Source: Parafrigoribacterium_A sp035571875 (lineage in GTDB: Bacteria > Actinomycetota > Actinomycetes > Actinomycetales > Microbacteriaceae). Taken from it: a stretch of 30,840 nucleotides of DNA. Below the pieces are notes generated by a model, which saw only the letters and a list, made by a program, of their open reading frames with translations, did not search any database and had not been told where the DNA came from. Location: positions 1-30,840 of the forward strand of contig DATNBR010000061.1 in assembly GCA_035571875.1 (NCBI GenBank), given 5' to 3'. This document shows positions 21,524-28,810 of the stretch, in pieces (positions within the stretch are counted from its first letter, which is position 1; the number at the start of each line of letters is the position of its first letter). The position numbers were made by a program, and so were the translations under genes.

Positions 21524-23040
21524 TTCAGCCGCCGCATGGAGTTGGCGATCGCGACCGCTCTGAGCGGTGCAGCGGCTTTGTTCTGCGTCTCCCGGTGCTC
21601 GGTCTCGGGGTCGGAGTCTGCGACGAGCCCCGCCCCCGCCTGCACGCGGGCCATTCCTCCTGCGATCGTCGTCGTGCGGATGGCGATCGCGAGGTCGAGG
21701 TCACCCGAGAAGCCGAAGTATCCGACCACACCGCCGTACAAGCCGCGCTGTGAGACCTCGAGCTCGTCGATGATCTCGAGGGCACGCGGCTTCGGCGCAC
21801 CCGAAAGCGTGCCGGCCGGGAACGTGGCGGTGAAGACATCGAGGGAGTGGGCATCCGGTCGCAGGTCGCCCTCGACGGAGGAGACGAGGTGCATGATGTG
21901 GCTGAAGCGCTCGACCTGCATGAACTCGCTCACCTCGACGGTGCCCGGTACGCAGACCTTGAGCAGGTCGTTCCTGGCGAGGTCCACCAGCATGAGGTGC
22001 TCTGCGCGCTCCTTCGGGTCGGCCAGGAGCTCCTCCGCCAGCGCGAGGTCCTCTTCCGGCGCCGCTCCACGCGGCCGCGATCCGGCGATGGGGTGCATGT
22101 ATACGCGACCACGATCGACCTTGACGAGCGCCTCCGGCGAAGATCCCACGATCCAATACGGCTCCCCCGCGTCGTCGAGGAGAGACAGCAGGTACATGTA
22201 TGGGCTCGGGTTGAGGGTGCGCAGCACCCGGTACACATCAATCGGATGCGCGGTGATCTCGTGGTCGAAGCGCTGCGAGATCACCACCTGGAACACGTCG
22301 CCGTCCCGAATGTGCTGCTTCGCACGCTCCACGAGTCCGTGATACTCGCTCGCCTGCATCCGTGGCACGGGTTGCGCCTGAACCGTGAGATCGACCTCGG
22401 CCAACCACGCCTCGGAGGGCTTCGCGAGTCGTTCCTGCAGGGAATCGAGCCTGCGCTGAGCATCGGACCACAGCGTGGCCGCGTCGTCTTCGCCGTCGTT
22501 CAGGGCGGTCGCGATGAGCAGCACGTTGCCGGTGGCGTGGTCGACCACCACGAGCTCCGCCACGAAGCTGAACGCCTGACCCGGGATCGAGAAGTCGGCG
22601 TGCGGCACGTTCGGCAGGTGCTCAATCTGCCGGATCGCCTCCCAGCCGACGAAGCCGACGAGGCCTCCGGTGAGTGGCGGATGCCCGGGAACGGGCGGCG
22701 TCTTCCAGCGCTCGTAGAGGTGCGCGAGTGCCTCGAGCGGCGCCGTAGAGTGCTTCGGGCCGAGGGCGCGCTCGGCGGAGAGTCCGTAGTCGAGCCAGAC
22801 CGCCGCATCCGCCCGCTGGGTCAGGACCCCGAAGGAGGAGACGCCGATGAACGAATAGCGCGACCAGATGCCGCCCTGTTCGGCTGACTCGAGGAGGAAC
22901 GTGCCGGGTGCACCGCCAGCGAGCTTGCGATAGATGCCGACCGGCGTCTCCCCGTCGGCGAAGAGTTCGCGGATGACAGGAACGACCCTGTGTTCGTGGA
23001 GAAGTGCGTCGAACTGCTCGAAGGTCGTCGTCTCACTCAT
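21520..23040 (-). CDS. trpE: Anthranilate synthase component I
   Basis: 506 residues. The tryptophan feedback site is visible as LLES (49-52) near the N-terminus. The chorismate-binding domain has FQVVISQRF, NPSPYMYLL, GSSPEALVKV, HPIAGSRPRG, the conserved DLARNDL and FPAGTLSGAPKPRA. With a TrpG glutaminase, which is not in this window, it makes anthranilate from chorismate. It overlaps hisI by 8 bp upstream and the membrane protein gene by 4 bp downstream, which links the his and trp genes in one transcription unit. No separate trp leader or attenuator is possible at this start because there is no intergenic space. Confidence 0.97.
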   Translation of the reverse strand: MSETTTFEQFDALLHEHRVVPVIRELFADGETPVGIYRKLAGGAPGTFLLESAEQGGIWSRYSFIGVSSFGVLTQRADAAVWLDYGLSAERALGPKHSTAPLEALAHLYERWKTPPVPGHPPLTGGLVGFVGWEAIRQIEHLPNVPHADFSIPGQAFSFVAELVVVDHATGNVLLIATALNDGEDDAATLWSDAQRRLDSLQERLAKPSEAWLAEVDLTVQAQPVPRMQASEYHGLVERAKQHIRDGDVFQVVISQRFDHEITAHPIDVYRVLRTLNPSPYMYLLSLLDDAGEPYWIVGSSPEALVKVDRGRVYMHPIAGSRPRGAAPEEDLALAEELLADPKERAEHLMLVDLARNDLLKVCVPGTVEVSEFMQVERFSHIMHLVSSVEGDLRPDAHSLDVFTATFPAGTLSGAPKPRALEIIDELEVSQRGLYGGVVGYFGFSGDLDLAIAIRTTTIAGGMARVQAGAGLVADSDPETEHRETQNKAAAPLRAVAIANSMRRLK

Positions 23041-23404
23041 CGCGACCGAACCCGGTCATCGGATCGAGCGGGTCGACGTCGAAGCAGCGCCTGGCGCCCG
23101 TGTGGCAGGCCGCACCGATCTGGTCGACGGAGACGAGGATCGTGTCAGCATCACAGTCGAACGCGGCACCCCGAACATACTGCACGTGACCCGAGGTGTC
23201 TCCCTTGCGCCAGTACTCCTTGCGGGAGCGACTCCAGAACGTGACCCGACCCTCGGTCAGGGTTCGGCGCAGAGCCTCTGCATCCATCCACCCCAGCATC
23301 AGTACCTCGAGGCTGTCGTGCTGCTGGATGATCGCGGGCAGCAGCCCGTCGGAATTGAAGACCGCGCGATCAAGGACGGCCTGCAGCGTCGTATCATCCA
23401 TCAT
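23033..23404 (-). CDS. hisI: Phosphoribosyl-AMP cyclohydrolase
   Basis: 123 residues, a stand-alone cyclohydrolase. VLMLGWMDAEAL, FWSRSRKEYWRKG and the metal-binding segment around Asp83, Cys84 and Asp85, with Cys100 and Cys107 (AACHTGARRC), are all present. It opens the purine ring of phosphoribosyl-AMP in histidine synthesis. It is not fused to HisE, which is a separate gene at 25058. The start lies two bases after the hisF stop, and GAGG within the end of hisF serves as ribosome binding site. Confidence 0.96.
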   Translation of the reverse strand: MMDDTTLQAVLDRAVFNSDGLLPAIIQQHDSLEVLMLGWMDAEALRRTLTEGRVTFWSRSRKEYWRKGDTSGHVQYVRGAAFDCDADTILVSVDQIGAACHTGARRCFDVDPLDPMTGFGRDE

Positions 23405-23406
23405 CT

Positions 23407-24159
23407 TTACCTCACAAGCATTCCAGCGGCGGCGAGCCCGCGTTTGACGTCAGCAACGGTCATGTCTCCATCGTGGAACACGGATGCCGCGAGCACGGCG
23501 TCCGCGCCGGACGCGATCGCGGGTGCGAAGTGCTCAACCGCGCCCGCACCGCCGCTCGCAATCACCGGTACCGAACTGAGCTCACGCATCGCCGCGATGA
23601 GTTCGAGGTCGAAGCCGTTGCGCGTTCCGTCGGCGTCGATGGAGTTCACGAGCAGCTCACCTACGCCGCGATCGATCGCTTCCACGGCCCAGTCGAGGGC
23701 GTTCAGTGCGGTCTCCGTGCGGCCTCCGTGGGTCGTCACGACGAAAGAACCCGCCGATCGCTTGACGTCGAGCGAGAGCACGAGCACCTGTGAGCCGAAC
23801 CGATCCGCGATGTCGCCGATGAGCTCCGGCCTGGCGATTGCGGCGCTGTTGACACCGACCTTGTCGGCGCCGCTGGCCAGGAGCCTCGCGACATCGTCGG
23901 CAGAGCGCACGCCCCCGCCCACCGTCAAGGGGATGAAGACCTGCTCCGCCGTCGCACGAACGACATCGTAGGTCGTCGAACGCTCGTCCACCGTCGCTGT
24001 GACGTCGAGGAAGGTGAGCTCGTCTGCGCCCTGTTCGTAGTAGCGCCTGGCGAGCTCGACCGGATCGCCGGCGTCGCGCAGGTTCTGAAAGTTGACGCCC
24101 TTGACCACGCGCCCGGCCGCGACATCCAGGCAGGGAATGACCCGCACCGCGACGGCCAT
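23407..24159 (-). CDS. hisF: Imidazole glycerol phosphate synthase cyclase subunit
   Basis: 250 residues, a TIM barrel with catalytic Asp12 (IPCLDV) and Asp131 (LSLDVKR). KGVNFQNL, LTVGGGVRS, SIDADGT and ASGGAG phosphate-binding segments follow. With HisH (not in this window) it converts PRFAR and ammonia to imidazole glycerol phosphate and AICAR. It sits between hisG (2-bp gap) and hisI (2-bp gap). Confidence 0.97.
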   Translation of the reverse strand: MAVAVRVIPCLDVAAGRVVKGVNFQNLRDAGDPVELARRYYEQGADELTFLDVTATVDERSTTYDVVRATAEQVFIPLTVGGGVRSADDVARLLASGADKVGVNSAAIARPELIGDIADRFGSQVLVLSLDVKRSAGSFVVTTHGGRTETALNALDWAVEAIDRGVGELLVNSIDADGTRNGFDLELIAAMRELSSVPVIASGGAGAVEHFAPAIASGADAVLAASVFHDGDMTVADVKRGLAAAGMLVR

Positions 24160-24161
24160 CG

Positions 24162-25001
24162 TCAGATCCGCGCCGCGTGAATCGGACTCACGAGGATGGC
24201 TCTCGCGCCCAGGTCATAGAGCGCGTCCATGATCGAGTTGGTCTCGGCGCGCGGCACCATGACCCGCACTGCCACCCAGTCGCGGTCGCGAAGCGGGGAG
24301 ACGGTGGGCGATTCCAGACCGGGCGTGATCGCGGAGGCCCGTTCGATCAGCTCGGCGGGCAGGTCGTAGTCCATGAGTACGTATTGCCGCGCCACGAGCA
24401 CGCCCTGCAGGCGGCGCTGGAAAGTGGAGAGGCCCGCGAGGTCGTCGCGCGCGCTGATCAGAACCGCGGTCGATTCGAGGATGACCGGGCCGAAGATCTC
24501 GAGTCCCTGTTGCCTCAGCGTGGTGCCGGTCGAGACGACGTCTGCCACTGCATCCGCGACCCCGAGTCGCACGGCGGACTCCACGGCGCCGTCGAGGCGC
24601 ACAAGATCGGCGGTGATGCCGTTGCTCGCCAGGAAGCCGCCGACGAGACCGGGGTAGCTCGTCGCCACCCGAATGCCCTCGAGCTCGCTCAGTGAGGTGA
24701 AGCGGCCGGCGGGCCCGGCGAAGCGGAAGGTCGAACCACCGAAGTCGAGGTGGGCGATCTCCACTGCCGCGCTACCGGAGTCCAGCAGCAGGTCGCGACC
24801 GGTGATGCCCACGTCGAGTGCGCCGGAACCGACATAGGTCGCGATGTCACGCGGCCTGAGGTAGAAGAACTCGACCTCGTTCCGCGGGTCGGAAACGATG
24901 AGTTCTTTCGGGTCTCGGCGAATGACGTAGCCGGCCTCGAACAGCATCTGGACGGCGGTATCGGACAGCGAACCCTTGTTGGGAACTGCAATACGCAGCA
25001 T
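24162..25001 (-). CDS. hisG: ATP phosphoribosyltransferase (long form)
   Basis: 279 residues, the length of the long HisG that carries its own C-terminal regulatory domain, so no HisZ is needed. MLRIAVPNKGSLS, GITGRDLL, VATSYPGLV and the ADAVADVVSTGTTLR PRPP-binding stretch are present. The C-terminal part holds the ACT-like histidine-binding domain. It catalyses the first and feedback-controlled step of histidine synthesis. It follows hisE with a 56-bp gap that contains a stem-loop, and it precedes hisF by 2 bp. Confidence 0.97.
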   Translation of the reverse strand: MLRIAVPNKGSLSDTAVQMLFEAGYVIRRDPKELIVSDPRNEVEFFYLRPRDIATYVGSGALDVGITGRDLLLDSGSAAVEIAHLDFGGSTFRFAGPAGRFTSLSELEGIRVATSYPGLVGGFLASNGITADLVRLDGAVESAVRLGVADAVADVVSTGTTLRQQGLEIFGPVILESTAVLISARDDLAGLSTFQRRLQGVLVARQYVLMDYDLPAELIERASAITPGLESPTVSPLRDRDWVAVRVMVPRAETNSIMDALYDLGARAILVSPIHAARI

Positions 25002-25030
25002 GGTGGTTTCTCTTCTACGTCTCGGGTGAA

Positions 25031-25060
25031 TGATGCGGATCGGTCAGAACGGTCGCATCA
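25031..25060. repeat. Inverted repeat at the end of hisE, before hisG
   Basis: TGATGCG and CGCATCA form a 7-bp perfect stem around a 16-base loop, and the right arm covers the hisE stop codon. A second perfect palindrome (GATGTC, GGTA, GACATC, 25063-25078) lies just inside the hisE 3' end. These could form a processing or attenuation structure between two tightly linked genes. Functional meaning is uncertain. Confidence 0.3.
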
Positions 25061-25321
25061 CAGATGTCGGTAGACATCCGCCGTCGTCAAACCCTTCGCG
25101 AGCATGAGCACCTGCAGGTGGTAGAGCAGCTGGGAGATCTCCATCGCCGTCTCGTCGTCGCTCTGGAACTCCGCGGCCATCCACACCTCGGCGGCCTCTT
25201 CGACGATCTTTTTGCCGATCGCGTGCACGCCGGCATCGAGCTCCGCGACGGTACCTGAACCGGCGGGGCGAGTGACGGCGCGCTCGCCCAACTCCTGAAA
25301 GAGGTCGTCGAACGTTTTCAC
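25058..25321 (-). CDS. hisE: Phosphoribosyl-ATP pyrophosphatase
   Basis: 87 residues, the size of stand-alone HisE. KTFDDLFQELGERA, the metal-binding KKIVEEAAEVWMAA and the helix QLLYHLQVLM are typical of the MazG-like all-alpha fold. It removes pyrophosphate from phosphoribosyl-ATP, the second step of histidine synthesis. The GTG at 25321 is preferred because the conserved protein begins there; the frame upstream runs into the FKBP gene. No Shine-Dalgarno sequence precedes it. A TAGCCT element seven to twelve bases upstream leaves room for a leaderless transcript. Confidence 0.94.
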   Translation of the reverse strand: MKTFDDLFQELGERAVTRPAGSGTVAELDAGVHAIGKKIVEEAAEVWMAAEFQSDDETAMEISQLLYHLQVLMLAKGLTTADVYRHL

Positions 25322-25347
25322 AGGGTCAAGGCTACCGGTCGCGAGCG

Positions 25348-25722
25348 TCAGCTGACGCCGAGCAGGTCGATGACGAAGATCAGGGTGCGGCCGGAGAGCT
25401 GGTGTCCGCCGCCGGCGGGGCCGTAGGCGAGGTGCGGCGGAACGACGAGCTGTCGCCTGCCGCCGACTCGCATACCCGGGATGCCTTCCTGCCAACCGGC
25501 AATGAGGCTTCTGAGGGGGAAGTTGACCGACTGTCCGCGGCTCCACGACGAGTCGAACTCTTCGCCGGTCTCGAGGTCGACACCGAGGTAGTGCACATCG
25601 ACCGTTGCGCCCGGCGTGGCCTCTGCCCCGTCTCCCACCTCGATGTCTATGCTGACCAGTTCGTCGGGTGCGTCACCCTCGTAGAACTCGATCTCCGGCT
25701 TGGTCTTGTTGAACTCGCTCAT
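25348..25722 (-). CDS. FKBP-type peptidyl-prolyl cis-trans isomerase
   Basis: 124 residues, a single FKBP domain with a short N-terminal extension (MSEFNKTKPEIEF). VHYLGV, FDSSWSRG, LIAGWQEGIPGMRVGGRR and PPHLAYG give the proline-binding pocket, and LIFVIDLL ends the domain. There is no signal peptide or lipobox, so it is probably cytoplasmic. The start at ATG 25722 has GGA seven bases upstream. The frame is open further upstream but there only shadows rpe. It sits between rpe and hisE with gaps of 40 and 26 bp. It has no metabolic link to histidine synthesis; it may simply share the transcript as a folding helper. Confidence 0.93.
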   Translation of the reverse strand: MSEFNKTKPEIEFYEGDAPDELVSIDIEVGDGAEATPGATVDVHYLGVDLETGEEFDSSWSRGQSVNFPLRSLIAGWQEGIPGMRVGGRRQLVVPPHLAYGPAGGGHQLSGRTLIFVIDLLGVS

Positions 25723-25762
25723 AGGACCATCCAAGCAGATCGAGCGCGCGCGAACCTGCGCG

Positions 25763-26437
25763 TCAGTGATCGCCGCGATGTGAATGTGACGCCGCCGCCG
25801 AGCGGAGCAGCTCGATCTGCGAGGCGGGGTCGTGCGCGTTGAACACGCTCGAACCCGCGACGAAGGTGTCAGCGCCCGCTTCCGCCGCGATCCCGATGGT
25901 CGTCTCGTTGACGCCACCATCGACCTGCAGCCAGACATCCAGCCCGCTTCGTTGCGTCGCGGCTCGAAGCTGCGTGAGCTTCGGCATGGTCTCCTCCATG
26001 AACGACTGCCCGCCGAATCCCGGTTCGACCGTCATCACGAGCACCTGGTCGAATTCCTCGAGTAGCTCGAGGTAGGGCTCGGCGGGGGTCGACGGCTTGA
26101 GGGCGATGCCAGCGCGTGCCCCGATCTCGCGGATGCGTCGCGCCAACGCCACGGCATCCGTCGTCGCCTCGGCATGGAAGGTGACCGAATACGCGCCGAG
26201 TTCCGCATATCCGGGGGCCCAGCGATCCGCATCATCGATCATGAGGTGCACGTCGAGCGGTCTGGGGGTGACGGCCTGCAGGCTCTCCACCATCCGTGGC
26301 CCGAAGGTGAGGTTCGGCACGAAGTGGTTGTCCATGACGTCGACATGGATCAGATCCGCGTTCGCGATGCGACCGAGTTCAGCCTCAAGATTCGCGAAGT
26401 CTGCCGTCAGGATGCTCGGATTGATGCGCACTGCCAT
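25763..26437 (-). CDS. rpe: Ribulose-phosphate 3-epimerase
   Basis: 224 residues. Metal and catalytic residues are His31, Asp33 (HVDVMDNHFVPNLTFGP), His64 (LDVHLMI) and Asp173 (QVDGGVN), and MTVEPGFGGQSF is the mobile loop. It interconverts ribulose 5-phosphate and xylulose 5-phosphate in the pentose phosphate pathway. The ATG at 26437 follows TTAGGGTAATCGC, which could serve either as a weak ribosome binding site (AGGG) or as a -10 element of a leaderless promoter. It follows rsmB by 25 bp. Confidence 0.97.
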   Translation of the reverse strand: MAVRINPSILTADFANLEAELGRIANADLIHVDVMDNHFVPNLTFGPRMVESLQAVTPRPLDVHLMIDDADRWAPGYAELGAYSVTFHAEATTDAVALARRIREIGARAGIALKPSTPAEPYLELLEEFDQVLVMTVEPGFGGQSFMEETMPKLTQLRAATQRSGLDVWLQVDGGVNETTIGIAAEAGADTFVAGSSVFNAHDPASQIELLRSAAASHSHRGDH

Positions 26438-26441
26438 GCGA

Positions 26442-26453
26442 TTACCCTAACCG
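26442..26453 (-). promoter_or_regulatory. Candidate -10 region of a leaderless rpe promoter
   Basis: On the minus strand CGGTTAGGGTAA contains TAGGGT, whose end lies six bases before the rpe ATG. That is the spacing expected when transcription starts at or next to the start codon. The same 12-mer occurs as the proposed -10 of hpaE (2701-2712). No convincing -35 was found. Confidence 0.35.
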
Positions 26454-26462
26454 TGACCGATC

Positions 26463-27854
26463 TCAGGCGTGCTTCTGCAGCAGACAGATGAACATCGCGT
26501 CCGTGCCGTGACGATGGGGCCAGAGTTGTACGTGCCCGCCCGTCTCGGGAAGCTCGAGCGGATGCGTCGTGATTTCACGCAGCACAGCGGCCGTATCGAG
26601 CCGGGTCACGCTATCGCCGGCTCTCACCAGCGCGTCTGCGACAACGCCCCTGGTCTCGCCGAGATGCGGTGAACAGGTGACGTAGGCGAGGATTCCGCCC
26701 GGCTTCAGGGCCCCGAGGGCTGAGTTGAGCAACGACGACTGCAGCGTCGACAGCTCCGCGACATCGGCTGGCCGCTTACGCCACCGGGCCTCGGGCCTCC
26801 TGCGCAAAGCGCCGAGCCCCGTGCAGGGCGCATCGAGCAGGATGCGGTCGAATTGGCTCGCGAACCGGTCGCCGAGTTCCACGCCGTCCTGCACAAGCAC
26901 CTGGGGTGGATCCGCGAAGACGGCAAGGGCCTTCTGTACGAGTTTCGCCCGCGCCGGAGCGACCTCATTGGCCACGAGCGTTGCCCCACCGGCGATCGCC
27001 TCGGCAGCGAGGAGCGCGGCCTTGCCACCCGGGCCAGCGCAGAGATCGAGCCAGCGTTCCCCTGACTGGATCGGTCGCACACGGCTGAGCGCCAGCGCGG
27101 CGAGCTGAGATCCCTCGTCCTGCACGCGCGCCCGGCCCTCGCGCACGGCGGCAAAGCCGGCAGGGTCGCCGCCGTCGATGGTGGCACCCTCGGGGGAATA
27201 CGAGGCAGGATGTGCTCCGTCGAGTTCTGCGATCTCGGCGAGGCCTGGCAGGGCGACGAGACTCACTCGCGGCGCAGCGTTGTCCGCGCTGAGCAGGTCG
27301 ACGAGTTCGTCGGCGCGCCCCTCCGCGGCGAGTGCCTGCCGGAATGCGCGCACGATCCACAGCGGATGCGAGTGCTCGACCGAGAGCCGCTCGTCCTCCC
27401 CCTGTGCGGAACTCAGCACCCTGTGCTCCCACTCCTCGACAGTACTTCGAGTGATCGTGCGCAGCACCGCGTTGACGAAGCCGGAGGCCGAGCGCGACGC
27501 TACCTCGCGGGCGAGCGAGACGCACTCGTCCACGGCCGCATGCGAGGCGACGCGCATCGAGAGCAGCTGGTGCGCGCCGAGCCTCAGCACATCCAGCACC
27601 GGCGCGTCGATGCTGTCAATCGGACGGCCAGCCGCGATCTCGATCACCGCGTCGTAGTAGCCCTGGCGACGCAGTGTGCCGTAGCTGAGCTCGGTGGCGA
27701 AGGCGGCGTCCTGACTGCTGAGTCGGGCGCGCTGGAGCTTGACCGGCAGCAGGAGGTTCGCGTAGGCATCGGATTCGCGCACGGCGGTGATGACCTCGAA
27801 TGCGATGCGGCGGGCAGGTTGGACTCGCCCGATCGGGCTCTGGCCGCCGCTCAT
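26463..27854 (-). CDS. rsmB: 16S rRNA (cytosine-5)-methyltransferase RsmB/Fmu
   Basis: 463 residues from the chosen start. The N-terminal NusB-like RNA-binding domain contains FATELSYGTLRRQGYYD and FVNAVLR. The C-terminal methyltransferase domain has LDLCAGPGGKAALLA for S-adenosylmethionine, DAPCTGLGALRRRPEARW and the catalytic YVTCSPH. It would methylate a cytosine of 16S rRNA (C967 in E. coli). An ATG at 27893 is in frame, but the ATG at 27854 overlaps the fmt stop as ATGA and is preferred; the longer form would add 13 basic, low-complexity residues. Confidence 0.94.
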   Translation of the reverse strand: MSGGQSPIGRVQPARRIAFEVITAVRESDAYANLLLPVKLQRARLSSQDAAFATELSYGTLRRQGYYDAVIEIAAGRPIDSIDAPVLDVLRLGAHQLLSMRVASHAAVDECVSLAREVASRSASGFVNAVLRTITRSTVEEWEHRVLSSAQGEDERLSVEHSHPLWIVRAFRQALAAEGRADELVDLLSADNAAPRVSLVALPGLAEIAELDGAHPASYSPEGATIDGGDPAGFAAVREGRARVQDEGSQLAALALSRVRPIQSGERWLDLCAGPGGKAALLAAEAIAGGATLVANEVAPARAKLVQKALAVFADPPQVLVQDGVELGDRFASQFDRILLDAPCTGLGALRRRPEARWRKRPADVAELSTLQSSLLNSALGALKPGGILAYVTCSPHLGETRGVVADALVRAGDSVTRLDTAAVLREITTHPLELPETGGHVQLWPHRHGTDAMFICLLQKHA

Positions 27855-28780
27855 TCGGCCACCGCTGCGGCCTTTGCCGTGCGACCTCGCCACCAGTCGA
27901 TCGCCGGCATGGGCTTCTTGCCAGCGGGCTGCACCGCGAGGAGTTCAAGCGGGGTCGAACCCGTGCCGATGAGCACGCTGCGCCCTTCGGCTGCGAGCGA
28001 GCCAGCCTGGAGAGGGGCCGCGCCGCGCGCGGGCACTGCCCTGAGCACCTTGAAGCGCGTGCCGTCGATCGTCGTGAATGCCCCCGGTTCGGGCGTGACG
28101 CCGCGGATGAGGCGATCTATCGTGCCGACATCCGCTGTCCAGTCGATTCGGCCGTCGTCGAGCGTCAACTTCGGTGCTAGGGTCACATCGCCGCGCTGCG
28201 CTTCGGCCCTGGCCGTGCCGTCCGCCATGGCGTCAGTGACGCGTAGCAGGAGCTCGGCGCCCCCTTCGGCGAGCGACTCGAGCAACTCGCCGGCCGTCTC
28301 GTGAGCACCGATCGACTGCGTGAACTGCCCGTAGACGTCCCCCGCGTCGAGCTCATCGACGAGGCGAAAGACGGATGCGCCGGTCAGCTCGTCGCCGGCG
28401 ATGATCGCATGCTGCACAGGGCCCGCACCACGCCAGCGCGGCAGGAGTGAGAAGTGCAGGTTGATCCAGCCGAGTCGCGGCGCGCTCAACAGCGGCTCAC
28501 GAACGAGACCCCCGTAGGCCACGATGACGCCGAGATCGGGCTGCAGCGACGACACCTGTTCCGTGGCGTCACCAGCCAGTCGGTTCGACTTGATGACGCT
28601 CAGGCCGAGCGCCTCGGCAGCGGCGGCGACCGGGGTCGGTGTGAGAGTGCGACGGCGGCCCTGCTCAGAGTCCTCTCGCGTGATGACAGCCGTCATCCGG
28701 TGGCGGCTGGAGTCCAGCGCGATCAGGCTCGGGACGGCGACGGCGGGACTGCCGGCGAAGACGAGGGAGAGAGCTGGCAC
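27851..28780 (-). CDS. fmt: Methionyl-tRNA formyltransferase
   Basis: 309 residues. The N-terminal Rossmann domain begins LSLVFAGSPAVAVPSL, and the catalytic segment INLHFSLLPRWRGAGPVQ is present, with GAGP in place of the more usual GAAP. DELDAGDVYGQ precedes the C-terminal tRNA-binding domain. It formylates initiator Met-tRNA. The GTG start at 28780 is supported by GAGGAA eight bases upstream. It overlaps rsmB by 4 bp and follows priA by 30 bp, the classic priA-fmt-rsmB order. Confidence 0.95.
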   Translation of the reverse strand: MPALSLVFAGSPAVAVPSLIALDSSRHRMTAVITREDSEQGRRRTLTPTPVAAAAEALGLSVIKSNRLAGDATEQVSSLQPDLGVIVAYGGLVREPLLSAPRLGWINLHFSLLPRWRGAGPVQHAIIAGDELTGASVFRLVDELDAGDVYGQFTQSIGAHETAGELLESLAEGGAELLLRVTDAMADGTARAEAQRGDVTLAPKLTLDDGRIDWTADVGTIDRLIRGVTPEPGAFTTIDGTRFKVLRAVPARGAAPLQAGSLAAEGRSVLIGTGSTPLELLAVQPAGKKPMPAIDWWRGRTAKAAAVAE

Positions 28781-28810
28781 AGCAACCGTTCCTCACGGGC
28801 AGGGCCGTGA

